Shown here: positions 1-9,819 of the stretch, piece by piece
How positions within the stretch are numbered: position 1 is the stretch's first letter
Layout: each line of letters starts with the position of its first letter
Assembly: GCA_029964075.1 (NCBI GenBank)
Contig: CM057135.1
Span: 7,487,001 to 7,551,000 of the forward strand
Direction: 5' to 3'
DNA from: Patiria pectinifera
Taxonomy: Eukaryota; Echinodermata; Asteroidea; Valvatida; Asterinidae
DNA: 64,000 bases
Notes under the pieces: generated by a model
Database searches by the model: none
Seen by the model: the letters and a program-made list of their open reading frames with translations, nothing else
What the model was told of the DNA's origin: nothing
Program-made: the position numbers and the translations under genes

Positions 1-350
1 AAAAGCCACTCTGAGTGGCTTTTTTGTTGTCATTCAAATTAACTCATTTAAATAGCTTTTCATACATCCTAATATATACAGTAAAAAGCCACTCTGAGTG
101 GCTTTTTCGTTGTCATTTAAATTAGCTCATTTAAATAGCTTTTCATACATCTTAATATATACAGTAAAAAGCCATTCTCAGTGGCATTATGACATCATCG
201 TTATATTAAGACGAGAGCCACTCTCAGTGGCATTATGACATCATCGTTATATTAAGACGAGAGCCACTCTCAGTGGTATTATGACATCATCGTTATATTC
301 AGACGAGAGCCACTCTCAGTGGCATTATGACATCATAATTATATTTAGTG
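1..350. repeat. Left-end array of palindromic tandem repeats of the Polinton
   Basis: Two units of 83 bp each open with a perfect 23-nt palindrome, AAAAGCCACTC-T-GAGTGGCTTTT, at 1-23 and 84-106. They run into four units of 46 bp (starting near 171, 217, 263 and 309) built on GCCACT-CTC-AGTGGC followed by ATTATGACATCATCG. The same hairpin core is shared by both unit types, so the 46-bp type probably arose from the 83-bp type. Position at the outer end of the Polinton suggests terminal or subterminal repeats that may act in replication or end recognition; that role is inferred. Confidence 0.85.
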
Positions 351-1141
351 ACTAAGCGTTTTGGTCAATTTTTATATCATAGAGATATATCAAAATGGTA
401 CACTTTTAAGTTACTTTTTAAGAAATATCTCGAGGTTTTTACACTTGAAAAATGGTATTAGCGGTACTTGAAAAAATCTTGCTTGTGCAAAAAACCCGAC
501 GCAAAGTTATAAAGCAGCATATCCTCTTTTTCACAGGTTGCGATGGGGGTCATAATCTGAAAATATTACAAGTGGAAAAAAGCATTTACACCCAATGTTT
601 GATCAAAAACATCACACACACTAATGGGTGGCTAGACTTTTAGTGATTGTGTAGTATAGGTTGTTTTTTTAGAGAACAAAATCAATATGAAAACCTACAT
701 TATTGCCAGACTTTAATGTTAAAAACAATTTACCTTTTGGCTGGTAACTGCACGTTGGGCGTAGACGTCTGTACCGATCGACATATCATGTTGAAATGAC
801 ACAGAAATACTGAATGGCACAACAGACAAAAATTCTGGAAATGTCCAAAGCTAAATTTAGTGACAGGCTATTCAACCCGAAGAATAGGCTGTTCAAGGTC
901 GGTTACCTTGCATATTTCAGTGCACAGTCATGATCGAACTAGAACGGGGTCGCAAGTCTTTTGTGTGATGTGACTGTGTCATGTATGGAGCGCCGATGGT
1001 ATGGGTAGTATAAAATGAGCAAAAAGGTATGAAGCGCCAAAATGTCAATATCTCTCTCACAAGCCGGTGAGTCTGATTGCTTATAAATCCAAAAGTCTGA
1101 CCTCTTAAAAAAAATTTAAAAAATTATATTGATATATATAA
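351..1141. other. Leader of the Polinton without a clear gene
   Basis: The stretch between the terminal repeats and the polymerase gene is AT-rich. One open frame of 63 codons (452-643) has no recognisable features and I do not count it as a gene. The last 60 bases before the polymerase are A/T runs ending in TATATATAAATG, a plausible promoter for the gene that follows. Confidence 0.5.
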
Positions 1142-4100
1142 ATGATGAATATGATCAGGCCAATCGTAAAGGGATTTTCTAGATGGAATAAAGCGACGCT
1201 GCGCGATTACGTCCAGCGATATAATATACCGTACAATCAAAATGTTGCTCTTACGCGTAAAGTCTACATCAACGGGATAAAAAACCACGAAGCTCAATTT
1301 AAAAACTTGAGGAAAAAGACGCTACATGAGCTCAAACAGATTGTAGACAATTATGATATAACCCGTCGGGTTATAAAGGTCGATTGTTGAAAAAAGATTT
1401 AATCTCGGCGATTCAATACTCTAGGCAACCCAAGGATTTTCAAGAGGCCGAGTTCAGAGCGACGAGAAGATTTAGAAACAACTTTAGAAACTGGGAACTG
1501 ATTCCTAGACTTTTTAACGACGATTTAGTCAGATTTTTAGATATGCACAAAGATCAAATTGTAAATAAAATCAAGTCAGAATTGAGAGAGCTAAGAGGTT
1601 TAAAAATGGAGCTCACAATCAAAATAAAATACGAAAAAACCAAACCGGATGGTACGATAGAAACGATCGAAGCTACACATTATACCGATCAGAGAGTCGT
1701 TTTAAATCAAAGTCAAATAAAACAGGTTTTAAAAGAAGACATCGACCAGCTATTTAAAAAGGATGAAAGGTATACGAATCAAGGATCGGGTTGGGTTTTA
1801 AAAAAGATAATGGCGTTGTATATCAACATCAACAGGTTTAACCCCGTGAGGGGTAGTTCTTACATAGACCTACCAAAATGTATCAAACAGAAAACGGCGA
1901 TGATAAACATTAAAAACAAAGACGACGAGTGTTTGAGATGGTGTTTGAGAGCTGCTCTTGGCTTGTATACGGATAAAGTAAAAAATAACATAAAAAACGA
2001 TCCCAAATATAAAATTCATAAGGAAGAACCTGTTGTATACACCAAAGACGACGGACTCAAATTTAAAGGCGTAGACTTTCCAACACCGATCGACCAGATA
2101 CCAAAGATAGAAAGACAAAATAATTTAACCATAAACGTATACGGTTATGAGGAAGAAATATATCCGTTATACGTGTCTAAAAACTACAAACCAGAGTCAC
2201 GACCTATCGATCTGTTTTTTGTTTTCTGAGGGCGACAATCATCACTACTGCTGGATAAATAATTTTTCGAGATAAATCAAAGTAAGAAATATTTTTGTCG
2301 AAGGTGCCTGTGTCATTATAGAACGCAAGTAAAATTAGATAGACACATGACCGATTGTAACGGTATAGATTGTATTTCCTACCGCTAAGCGAAAATATGT
2401 AAATAACGAGTGGATAGTCGACGAAAACGATGTGCCAATATTAGAATTTAAAAACTACAGGTTTAAACAAAAAGCACCGTTTGTAGTTTACGCCGACTTT
2501 GAATCGATCTTAGAAAAAAACTCGGACGATAAAAAGGACAACACGCAAAAGACAAACATTCACAAAGCAAGCGGTTACTCGTTGGTAGTAGTTAGATGCG
2601 ACGGCACCAATGCGTATCAAGAGACTTATAGAGGTAAAGATGCCGCATCAAAGTTTGTCAATAAAATGTTAAAAATACAAAGCGACATAAATTGCATATT
2701 TAAAAAACCCCAACCCATGAAATTTAACGAGCGAGCTAAAGAACATCATGATAAAACAAGCACGTGTTGGATTTGCGAGAAACCAAGTTATCCCAATTAC
2801 TCGAGCAACTGTCAGTGCCAGAAACCCAAACAACCAAAAACAGAAAAACAAATAAAAGAACATCATTACGAAAACAAAAATGGATTTACCGAGTCTAAAT
2901 GTCTAGAATGCAAAAAGAAAATCAACAAATTTAGAAGGGTGAGAGATCACTGCCACGTCACGGGTAGATATAGAGGTGCCGCGCACGCCTACTGCAATCT
3001 AAAATTACAAGTTAAACCAGGTTTTACCCCCATACCGGTCGTCTTTCACAATCTGCAAAATTACGACGCTCACTTGATCATGCAGAGTATTTCAGAGTAC
3101 GATGACGAGAAGGAAATACAAGTTATCGCTAGAAATTCGGAAAAGTATATTTCGTTTTCGATTGGAAATATGCGATTTATAGACTTGTTTAATTTTATGG
3201 CGTCTTCGTTGGATAGATTATCTAAAGCTTGTCCGAGAGAGTCGTTTAAACTACTCAGAGAACATTGTAATCGTCAAAACATCGACTCGTTGTTACAAAA
3301 AGGAGTTTATTCATATGAATACATGGACTCGTTTGACAGATTTCAAGAGACAAGCCTACCTCCCATCGAACAATTTTACAACAGCCTAAAAGACGAAAAT
3401 ATATCGCGAGAGGACTACGACAGAGCTAAACTGACGTGGAACGAGTTTAAAGTTAAAAACATGGGGGAATATCACGATTTGTACGTCACTACCGATACGT
3501 TATTACTGGCTTGCGTATTTGAAAACTTTAGGCAAACGTGTATTACAAACTACGCGTTAGATCCTGCTAATTACTACACAGCACCAGGATTGTCGTGGGA
3601 TGCCTTGTTAAAACACTCGGAAGTTAAACTCGAACTATTGCAAGACGTAGACAAACATTTATTTTTTGAAAAGGCAAAAAGAGGTGGTATCCCGAGCGTG
3701 GGTGGTATGAGATACTACAAAGCCAACAACAAATACCTACCCGACCATAATCCAAACGAGCCGTCGAGTTACATCACCTACCTCGATGCAAACAATCTGT
3801 ACGGCTGGGCCATGAGTCAATACCTGCCGCACAAAGACTTTAAATGGGCGTCTACAAAAACGTTTACCGAGTCCAAGATATTATCTCTCAGGAAAACGTC
3901 AAACACCGGTTACTGCTTCGAAGTAGACCTCGATTACCCGGACAATCTCCACGACCTGCACAACGATTACCCCCTAGCGCCAGAAAACATTGTCATACCA
4001 ATAGAATGGATGTCTGATTATCAAAACGAGTTATTGGATACCGAACCTAGTAGCAACGTGCAAAAATTAACGTGTACCCTTAATCCTAAACAAAAATATG

Positions 4101-5059
4101 TTTTGCACTACGTCACGTTGCAGTTGTATCTCAAACTCGGCTTGAAACTTAAAAAGGTGCATCGAGTGCTGCAATTTAAACAAGCGCCTTGGATGGCATC
4201 TTACATCGACAAAAACACGCAACTTCGAACAAAAGCGACCTCTGATTTTGAGAAAGACTTTTTTAAACTGATGAACAACAGCGTGTTTGGTAAGACGATG
4301 GAAAACGTCAGAAACCGAATTGACGGTTACCTACTCAGAGACAGTAACGATGACGATCGAGATAAATACCAAAACATTATACAGAAACCGAGCTACAAAA
4401 CGACGACGTCATTTTCAGAATGAAAGTTGTCATTTGTCGAAAAGTACAAGACTAAAACCGTGTTAAACAAACCAATCTATTGCGGAGTGAGTATCTTGGA
4501 TCTCTCAAAGACGCTGATGTACGATTTTTATTACAACCATTTGAAAGACAAGTACAAAGAGAAAATCAGATTGATGTACACAGATACAGACAGTTTGGTA
4601 CTCGTAGTGCACACGGACGACGTATACAAAGATATGCAGCAAAACGGGCAACAATACGACCTTTCGAATTGTCCGACGGATCATCCTTTGTACGACCCAA
4701 CCAATAAGAAAGTGATCGGTAAATTTAAAGACGAGTTTGGAGGTAAAATAATCAAAGAAGTCGTTTGTATAAGACCTAAAATGTACTCGATTTTAACCGC
4801 TGACATCAACTTGAAAAAAGCCAAGGGAGTCACAAAATCGGTCACCTCTAAGAAATTAAAACACCGACACTATTACGACTGCATCTTAAACAAGAAATCT
4901 CATTACGAAACCATGACTCACATTAGATCGGAAAATCACATCCTTTACACCGTATCTCAAAATAAACTATCGTTGAGTCCGTTGGACACAAAGAGGTACA
5001 TTTTACCGGATGGAATACACACGCTCGCTTATGGTCACCGTAATCTAGATATTAATTAG
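1142..5059 (+). pseudogene. PolB: Polinton protein-primed DNA polymerase B
   Basis: This gene would copy the element's linear DNA by protein priming. Visible in order: SAP-like helical repeats at the N-terminus, a conserved GSGWV-type linker domain, a C2H2-like Cys/His cluster (CRRC...H), then the exonuclease motifs YADFES (Exo I), NLQNYDAH (Exo II) and YHDLYVTTD (Exo III), followed by polymerase motif A (YLDANNLYG), motif B (NNSVFGKT) and motif C (YTDTDS). The order and spacing match pPolB of Polintons and adintoviruses. The gene is full length in content but not one open frame; about four breaks. It starts at a TAAATG word and converges with the integrase gene, with which its 3' end overlaps by a few bases. 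Confidence 0.92.
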
Positions 5060-6053
5060 GCGGTAATTGCGTGTCTTCGGGTACGACTTGAAGCTCTTGT
5101 CTCACAAAACTCCTTTTTGGGCCGTTTTGAAGGTAATAAAGAGTAGGACCTGTCGAGACTTTTTTAACTTCAATCATTTTAAATTGACTCGTTCTTTTTT
5201 CCACGTTGAAGATGTCTACGCTCCAAATGGGATCCGTGGCTCTTCTCGAAGTTCCACCCTCTTGCTCACCCGGGTAATATAAATATCTAACCATAGCGTC
5301 TTGCGGTAATTGTTGCTCTTTTGTTTTAACGGGGTTAGCCGGCGATTGCCGGACCTGTTTTAGTTTAACCGCCTCTGACGGTGCTTTAGCTATTAATCTC
5401 GTCGTTTCATCGTTTATAGCTTTGATCACGCTGGGTAATCGCTCGACCCATTGCGTGTTTCTACTCTCGGGATTTAACATTTCTTGAGCGTACTGATGAC
5501 CAAACAGTTTCTCGGCTAGCGTTCGATTAAATCTTTCTACGATACCCTGCGATCGGTGGTTTCCGGGTTCGCCTACGATAATCTCGACGTTTTTTGAGGC
5601 CATCCATTTTTTAAAAGCGCCTTTAAATTCGGTACCGGCATCTACCCTCAACGTTTTAGGGTAACTCAAAGGCGACCTCGCGTAAATTTTGACGATAGCA
5701 TCTCGCGTGGAATCTGCCGTTTTAGAAACCAAAGGTTTTGCTTCGTGGTATCGACTCGCAACATCGACAACCGTCAAAGCGTATTTATAAGTCTTGCGTT
5801 TTACTTTATCCCAGGGTAGGTATAGCACATCCATTTGGTGAAAGTCGTTTGGTGTTTCAAACTCTCGCGATGTACTCGTAGGCCTGGGTACATACGCAGG
5901 ACCCGGTAGATAAATTAGCCATATCGCTTGTTTTTTAAGCCAATCTCTGATTACCTTTTTATCGATTTTTGTTTTATCGTGTAAATGGTCGACGGCACTT
6001 TCACCTCTCCAATAACCGCTCGGGCTATAATACAGTTTAGATAATGTTTGCAT
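5052..6053 (-). CDS. INT: Polinton retroviral-type integrase
   Basis: A 333-residue rve-family integrase that would insert the element's ends into host DNA. The DDE triad is visible: D75 in HQMDVLYLP, D138 in LRVDAGTEFKG and E173 in SQGIVERFNRT, the last two 35 positions apart as in retroviral integrases. Upstream is a short helical N-terminal region (WRGESAVDHLHD...), and after the core comes a basic, beta-rich tail resembling the chromodomain/SH3-like end of Polinton integrases. The frame is uninterrupted and looks whole. It lies head to tail against the polymerase gene and is divergent from the gene starting at 6085, so the 30-bp gap between 6053 and 6085 must hold both promoters. Confidence 0.95.
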   Translation of the reverse strand: MQTLSKLYYSPSGYWRGESAVDHLHDKTKIDKKVIRDWLKKQAIWLIYLPGPAYVPRPTSTSREFETPNDFHQMDVLYLPWDKVKRKTYKYALTVVDVASRYHEAKPLVSKTADSTRDAIVKIYARSPLSYPKTLRVDAGTEFKGAFKKWMASKNVEIIVGEPGNHRSQGIVERFNRTLAEKLFGHQYAQEMLNPESRNTQWVERLPSVIKAINDETTRLIAKAPSEAVKLKQVRQSPANPVKTKEQQLPQDAMVRYLYYPGEQEGGTSRRATDPIWSVDIFNVEKRTSQFKMIEVKKVSTGPTLYYLQNGPKRSFVRQELQVVPEDTQLPPN

Positions 6054-6084
6054 ATTATTTAATATAAAAGACGTTTATAATAAT

Positions 6085-6507
6085 ATGGCTAGCGTTGCTA
6101 TGATGTTAGGAGGCGCGATCGTCAACGCCTTATCTTTTACTGGTTCAAACTTTTTATTTACAAATCTGAAACAGAGTGACGAGGAGCGTAAGATACACGA
6201 TTTAGCGATAGAACAACTCTCAGCCGCCAAAGATAAGTGGCAACGAGAACGAACGAAATATCTAGATCTTCTAAACGAACGTATCAGAAAACAAAATGCT
6301 TCTAAAGAAACATTTTCTAACGTAGACCGAGCGTTGCGTTACTACAACGAGGTGAGTGGACACTCTACCGAACTACCCGTAGGACTGCAACGCGAACCCA
6401 AACTCGAAGATTTTTACGAGCCTAGCGACCAACAAATAGAAAAAGAACTGGTGTTTATCGCGGGAGGAACACTATTGGTGGGCTTCTTAGCTTACAGATA
6501 CCTTTAA
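6085..6507 (+). CDS. Small Polinton protein with N- and C-terminal hydrophobic segments
   Basis: A 140-residue open frame. Residues 1-28 are small and hydrophobic (MASVAMMLGGAIVNALSF), residues 30-75 are charged and helical (a likely coiled coil), and the last 20 residues form a membrane segment ending in RYL. Proteins of this shape and this start sequence occur at the same place, between integrase and capsid gene, in other invertebrate Polintons as I recall them, but their function is not known. A minor virion or membrane-associated structural role is plausible from its neighbours only. The frame looks whole. Confidence 0.75.
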   Translation: MASVAMMLGGAIVNALSFTGSNFLFTNLKQSDEERKIHDLAIEQLSAAKDKWQRERTKYLDLLNERIRKQNASKETFSNVDRALRYYNEVSGHSTELPVGLQREPKLEDFYEPSDQQIEKELVFIAGGTLLVGFLAYRYL

Positions 6508-6529
6508 ATTTAAAACTCGTATAAATAAA

Positions 6530-7706
6530 ATGAATGCGTATGGAAAAAAGCTCAATCCCAGCAGACTATTAAAAATACCCAGATCTATCAAGGGTGAGAG
6601 AAAAGAGGTGGTCATTACCCACAATCCCAGTAGTATATCGGCGGGGCAAACGCTGAGGGTCAAGTTTCCTCAATTGGGTGTAGACGACGTGATCGTACCC
6701 GGCACTTGTGAACTAGCTTTCAATTTAGAACTCGAAGGTGGAAGCGACAACAATAGAACCATTTTTGGTAATTTAGCCAGAAATTTAGTCAGCGAAATCA
6801 GCGTCAGGCTTCAAGGTCACGAAATTGTGAGTTATCGTCACGCCGACGTGTATCACAACTTTAAACACAATTGGATCAACAGCTCGACGACTCGAAACAT
6901 GGCGTACTCGGGCATAGAAAAAGAAAACGTGTCTAAACTAAGAACTGGGGCTGAAGATGCTAACGCGAGCGCCAACAACGGTAAGGATCAAGCTATCGCC
7001 GATGCCTATGGTAACAGATATTGTATTCCCCTAGACATTGACATACTGACTTCGCATCACCCTTTTTACCCCAGCGGTTTAAAACAACCTCTGACGTACG
7101 AGATAAAGTTTAACGATCACGAAAAAGTAGTCAACAGTTCAGATACGGCGGCGATGTATTCTATTTAATAAAATCCATTTGCTAGAAGTTAGATCCGTCA
7201 ACAAATCGGACACGCTTTGGAACGTCAGCGTTAATCAACCCATCAGGAGTCTCAAGGGTATTTTGTTTTTGTTTAAAGATCCCGCTGTCAAAAATCCGCA
7301 GCGATTTTACAATCCAAAAATAACCAAAACATCGGTGACCGTAGAAGGTAAACCCAATCAACTCTACAGTCAAGGCATGTTTCAGTATCAACACTGGAAT
7401 GAAATCAACAAGTTCTTTGGAGACAGCGATACCGAAAGCGGGCGCGGAGTAGCTAAAGACTTAAATTTGACGGGTTTTGACCTCGGAGTCTATCTAAAAG
7501 ACAAGTACGGTCTGTGGCTCGATTTTAGAAGTAACGACGACAATTCCGCTCACGGATCCGGTAGGAAACTCGGAGACGGAGGAGGCATCAACATTCAATT
7601 TAACAGAGAAGCCGAAAGTCAAGGTGACCTCACGATGTACGTCTTTTTAGTCATGAATGCTCAATTGAACTTGGAAGACGGAAATTTTAAATCTCTGTTA
7701 AGTTAA
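6530..7706 (+). pseudogene. Polinton capsid-like protein, probably the major capsid (jelly-roll)
   Basis: About 390 residues of coding content. The first half is beta-rich (SISAGQTLRVKFPQL, CELAFNLEL) with a conserved SHHPFYPSGLKQPLTYEI stretch. The second half holds PKITKTSVTVEGKPNQLYSQ and ends with MYVFLVMNAQLN. This order fits the double jelly-roll capsid proteins of Polintons and adintoviruses. It sits directly upstream of the packaging ATPase, the usual capsid position. The gene has about one break. Assignment rests on remembered family patterns and gene order; a structure prediction or profile search would settle whether it is the major or a minor capsid protein. Confidence 0.75.
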
Positions 7707-7707
7707 A

Positions 7708-8313
7708 ATGACACAACCGCATTGCGCTTTAATCGTCGGCAAAACAAATTCGGGCAAAACCAAATGGATTTTGGATCTGTTAGAGTCAGACTATAAAAAC
7801 ACATTTGAAGCGATAGTCATCATTTGCCCTACCATATTTAAAAACAAAATGTACATCGAAAGAAAGTGGATTCAAGCAGATCCCGAGGTATACCTCTGCG
7901 ATCCGGAATTGTACAAGATGACTCTCAACGAAGCGATCGATTTTTACAGGAAAATATTTGAAGGTGTTGCCACGTTGTTTATCGTGGACGATTGCTCTTC
8001 GGATCAAGAGATTAAATATCGTAAAAAGACGTGCGCTTTAAGCAAGATGGCATTTAGCGGAAGACACGTAAATCACAGCTGTTGGTTACTGACCCAAAAG
8101 CACAACAGCGTTTTAAAAGATTATAGAGAAAACACGGCTTGGTTGGCATTATTTTACTGCAAAGATAAAACATCGTTTGATCAAGCGTTAGACGAAAACG
8201 ACGTCGTACCCATTGAACAACGAGATTATATAAAACGACGTTTGAGAGATGTGAAATATAGTAAATTGGTCGTATACACCGAACCTCCAGTTAGTTACGA
8301 GCTACTTGAGTAG
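7708..8313 (+). CDS. ATP: Polinton FtsK/A32-type genome packaging ATPase
   Basis: A 201-residue P-loop ATPase expected to pump element DNA into capsids. The Walker A motif is GKTNSGKT at residues 11-18, near the N-terminus as in A32-like ATPases. Walker B is TLFIVDDCSSD near residues 90-100, and a polar QKHNSVLKDYRENT stretch near residues 130-143 fits the sensor region. The length is typical. It starts two bases after the capsid-like frame ends, in TTAAAATG. The frame is intact and looks whole. After it come only short tandem repeats before the next gene. Confidence 0.93.
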   Translation: MTQPHCALIVGKTNSGKTKWILDLLESDYKNTFEAIVIICPTIFKNKMYIERKWIQADPEVYLCDPELYKMTLNEAIDFYRKIFEGVATLFIVDDCSSDQEIKYRKKTCALSKMAFSGRHVNHSCWLLTQKHNSVLKDYRENTAWLALFYCKDKTSFDQALDENDVVPIEQRDYIKRRLRDVKYSKLVVYTEPPVSYELLE

Positions 8314-8341
8314 ATTAATAACCTAACTGCTTAACTAAATG

Positions 8342-8465
8342 AAGCTAGGTGCTCAAGTTAAATAAGCTAGGTGCTCAAGTTAAATAAGCTAGGTGCTCAA
8401 GTTAAATAAGCTAGGTGCTCAAGTTAAATAAGCTAGGTGCTCAAGTTAAATAAGCTAGGTGAGCA
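8342..8465. repeat. 22-bp tandem repeat, six units
   Basis: The unit AAGCTAGGTGCTCAAGTTAAAT recurs with an exact 22-bp period, with GCTAGGTG starting near 8344, 8366, 8388, 8410, 8432 and 8454. The units are almost identical, so the expansion is recent. It lies between the ATPase gene and the small membrane protein gene. No promoter or coding role can be shown. Confidence 0.9.
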
Positions 8466-8534
8466 GCAACCTATTCAACAAACTACAATTTGTTAATCAA
8501 CAAACGTCAACAAAATACATTTTGCTGTAAGTAA

Positions 8535-8687
8535 ATGATAGCAATATTTGAGTATTTGCAGTTTTTGGCTATTATCATCATATCGCTTAATCTATCGCTT
8601 TACACCTACGAATACCTTTGCTTTTGTAACAAAGTTGCAACAGCTACAACAAAATTAAATTCGTTTCTAAATAAATGGAGGACCTAA
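8535..8687 (+). CDS. 50-residue membrane protein of the Polinton
   Basis: A small open frame starting at an ATG inside the word TAAATG. The product begins MIAIFEYLQFLAIIIISLNL, a single strong membrane segment, followed by a Tyr/Cys-rich stretch and a basic tail. Its 3' end overlaps the start of the next gene at 8675 by 13 bases in another frame, a compact viral-style arrangement. Small one-span proteins at this place are common in Polintons, but I know of no assigned function. Confidence 0.6.
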   Translation: MIAIFEYLQFLAIIIISLNLSLYTYEYLCFCNKVATATTKLNSFLNKWRT

Positions 8688-9253
8688 AACTGACTTTAAC
8701 GAACGAAGAAGATCACAACGCAGAACATAAAGATCGTTTGTGCGGTGTCGTAGCAGCCGGAAACTCTAGAAAGTACTTGGGAAAGGAATACACCGTTAAA
8801 CATATCGAAGCTCTTGACAGTAAAGAACTCGACAAGCTGTATCATCTGTACGAAACTAAATTTGGAAATGAAATTGTTCAAACCGTTGGTAAATACACTT
8901 TAAGTCTATTTTCGAGAGTGTTAGCTGTGGTTACACCCGTACAAGTTTTAGGATATAACCTCACTATAGATTCTGAAGAAGAACTCACCAACGACTTGAG
9001 TTCCGATCCTATTATAAGCGCGAGTATGGCTGGTATGTTGAGCGACGTTTGTTACAAGTACGAAACTTTAATATCACCCCTAGTTGCTACGATTATCACA
9101 ACAAAACATTTGAAATTTAATAAACCTAATATAATAAATGGAAGATCAGAAAGCAGCGACAGCAACGCCTGCAGCTCAACCAGCAGAGACAGAGACGCCC
9201 CAACCGATAAAAACAACGTCGTCACCGACGGTAACGAGAGTGACCAAGACTAA
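8675..9253 (+). CDS. Polinton protein of unknown function, 192 residues
   Basis: The product starts MEDLKLTLTNEEDHNAEHKD and has a mostly helical first half (YTVKHIEALDSKELDKLYHLYE), a hydrophobic middle (LFSRVLAVVTPVQVLGY, near residues 79-95) and a Ser/Asp-rich acidic tail. I do not recognise a domain. Its start is a TAAATG word and its last 116 bases overlap the next gene (from 9138) in another frame. Part of the low-complexity tail may therefore be only a by-product of that overlap. It belongs to the block of small membrane-type genes between ATPase and the coiled-coil gene. Confidence 0.7.
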   Translation: MEDLKLTLTNEEDHNAEHKDRLCGVVAAGNSRKYLGKEYTVKHIEALDSKELDKLYHLYETKFGNEIVQTVGKYTLSLFSRVLAVVTPVQVLGYNLTIDSEEELTNDLSSDPIISASMAGMLSDVCYKYETLISPLVATIITTKHLKFNKPNIINGRSESSDSNACSSTSRDRDAPTDKNNVVTDGNESDQD

Positions 9254-9521
9254 AAATCCTAAACGAATTCAGCAGGGTAAAGCTTTAGCCGAGCACAATA
9301 GACAGATGAAATTAAAATTAGCAAAAATGAACGTAACATCCGACGAAGCTACGAGCTCACCGGACTACAACTCTTGGGCGATGTGGGGGGCTATAGCGTC
9401 TATAATAGGGGTGGGGCTGCTGGTACTAAAAAGTAAGGCAACTGCGCCGGTAATACAGCCAGTGCCGGTAGTCACGCAACCCACTACACCCAGCGCCCCC
9501 AAAACGCTAGACATGGAATAA
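9138..9521 (+). CDS. Polinton small protein with basic middle and one membrane segment
   Basis: A 127-residue product with an Ala/Thr/Pro-rich N-terminus, a basic stretch (TKTKNPKRIQQGKALAEHNRQ), a membrane segment near residues 82-101 (WAMWGAIASIIGVGLLVLKS) and a Pro/Thr-rich end. The start lies in a TAAATG word and overlaps the preceding gene. The basic domain next to a membrane anchor would suit a protein linking DNA or capsid to membrane, but this is inference. The frame looks whole. Confidence 0.7.
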   Translation: MEDQKAATATPAAQPAETETPQPIKTTSSPTVTRVTKTKNPKRIQQGKALAEHNRQMKLKLAKMNVTSDEATSSPDYNSWAMWGAIASIIGVGLLVLKSKATAPVIQPVPVVTQPTTPSAPKTLDME

Positions 9522-9554
9522 ACCAGCAATTTAAAAATTGTTATATTAAAAACG

Positions 9555-9797
9555 GTGAGTAACTTTGACACCAACGGAATAGCAAATACGATTTATCACG
9601 GAGCCGTCATATCGGGTCTTTCGATGGGATACGCCATGGTAGGAGCTAAACTACTCAAAATGAAAGCGCCGGATTTAAACAAACTAAGCGTAGAAGATAT
9701 GGGTAAATTGACGGGCATTATAAGTGGAGCTCTGGCCACGCAAAATTGGTTGGTGACCCAGGGTATACTACCGGGCAGTATAATGAAAACGGCATAA
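9555..9797 (+). CDS. Short hydrophobic Polinton protein, 80 residues
   Basis: The product includes NGIANTIYHGAVISGLSMGY, a glycine-rich hydrophobic stretch, then a charged loop and a second hydrophobic segment (LTGIISGALATQNWLV). Two short membrane helices are likely. The exact start is uncertain. It lies in the run of small genes transcribed rightward, 33 bases after the preceding one. I recall similar small proteins in other Polintons, with no known function. Confidence 0.6.
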   Translation: MSNFDTNGIANTIYHGAVISGLSMGYAMVGAKLLKMKAPDLNKLSVEDMGKLTGIISGALATQNWLVTQGILPGSIMKTA

Positions 9798-9819
9798 TTT
9801 AAATAGGTTCATTAAATAA

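Noticed and set aside
1-350. CRISPR-like array
   Set aside because: Units are whole tandem repeats without unique spacers, in an animal genome and at a Polinton end.
452-643. 63-codon open frame in the Polinton leader
   Set aside because: No similarity pattern, no hydrophobic or charged design, no TAAATG start; likely chance.
9550-9562. Splice donor AACGGTGAGTAA at the start of the 80-residue gene
   Set aside because: It matches a donor by sequence, but no acceptor or upstream exon fits, and Polinton genes are usually uninterrupted; start left as uncertain.
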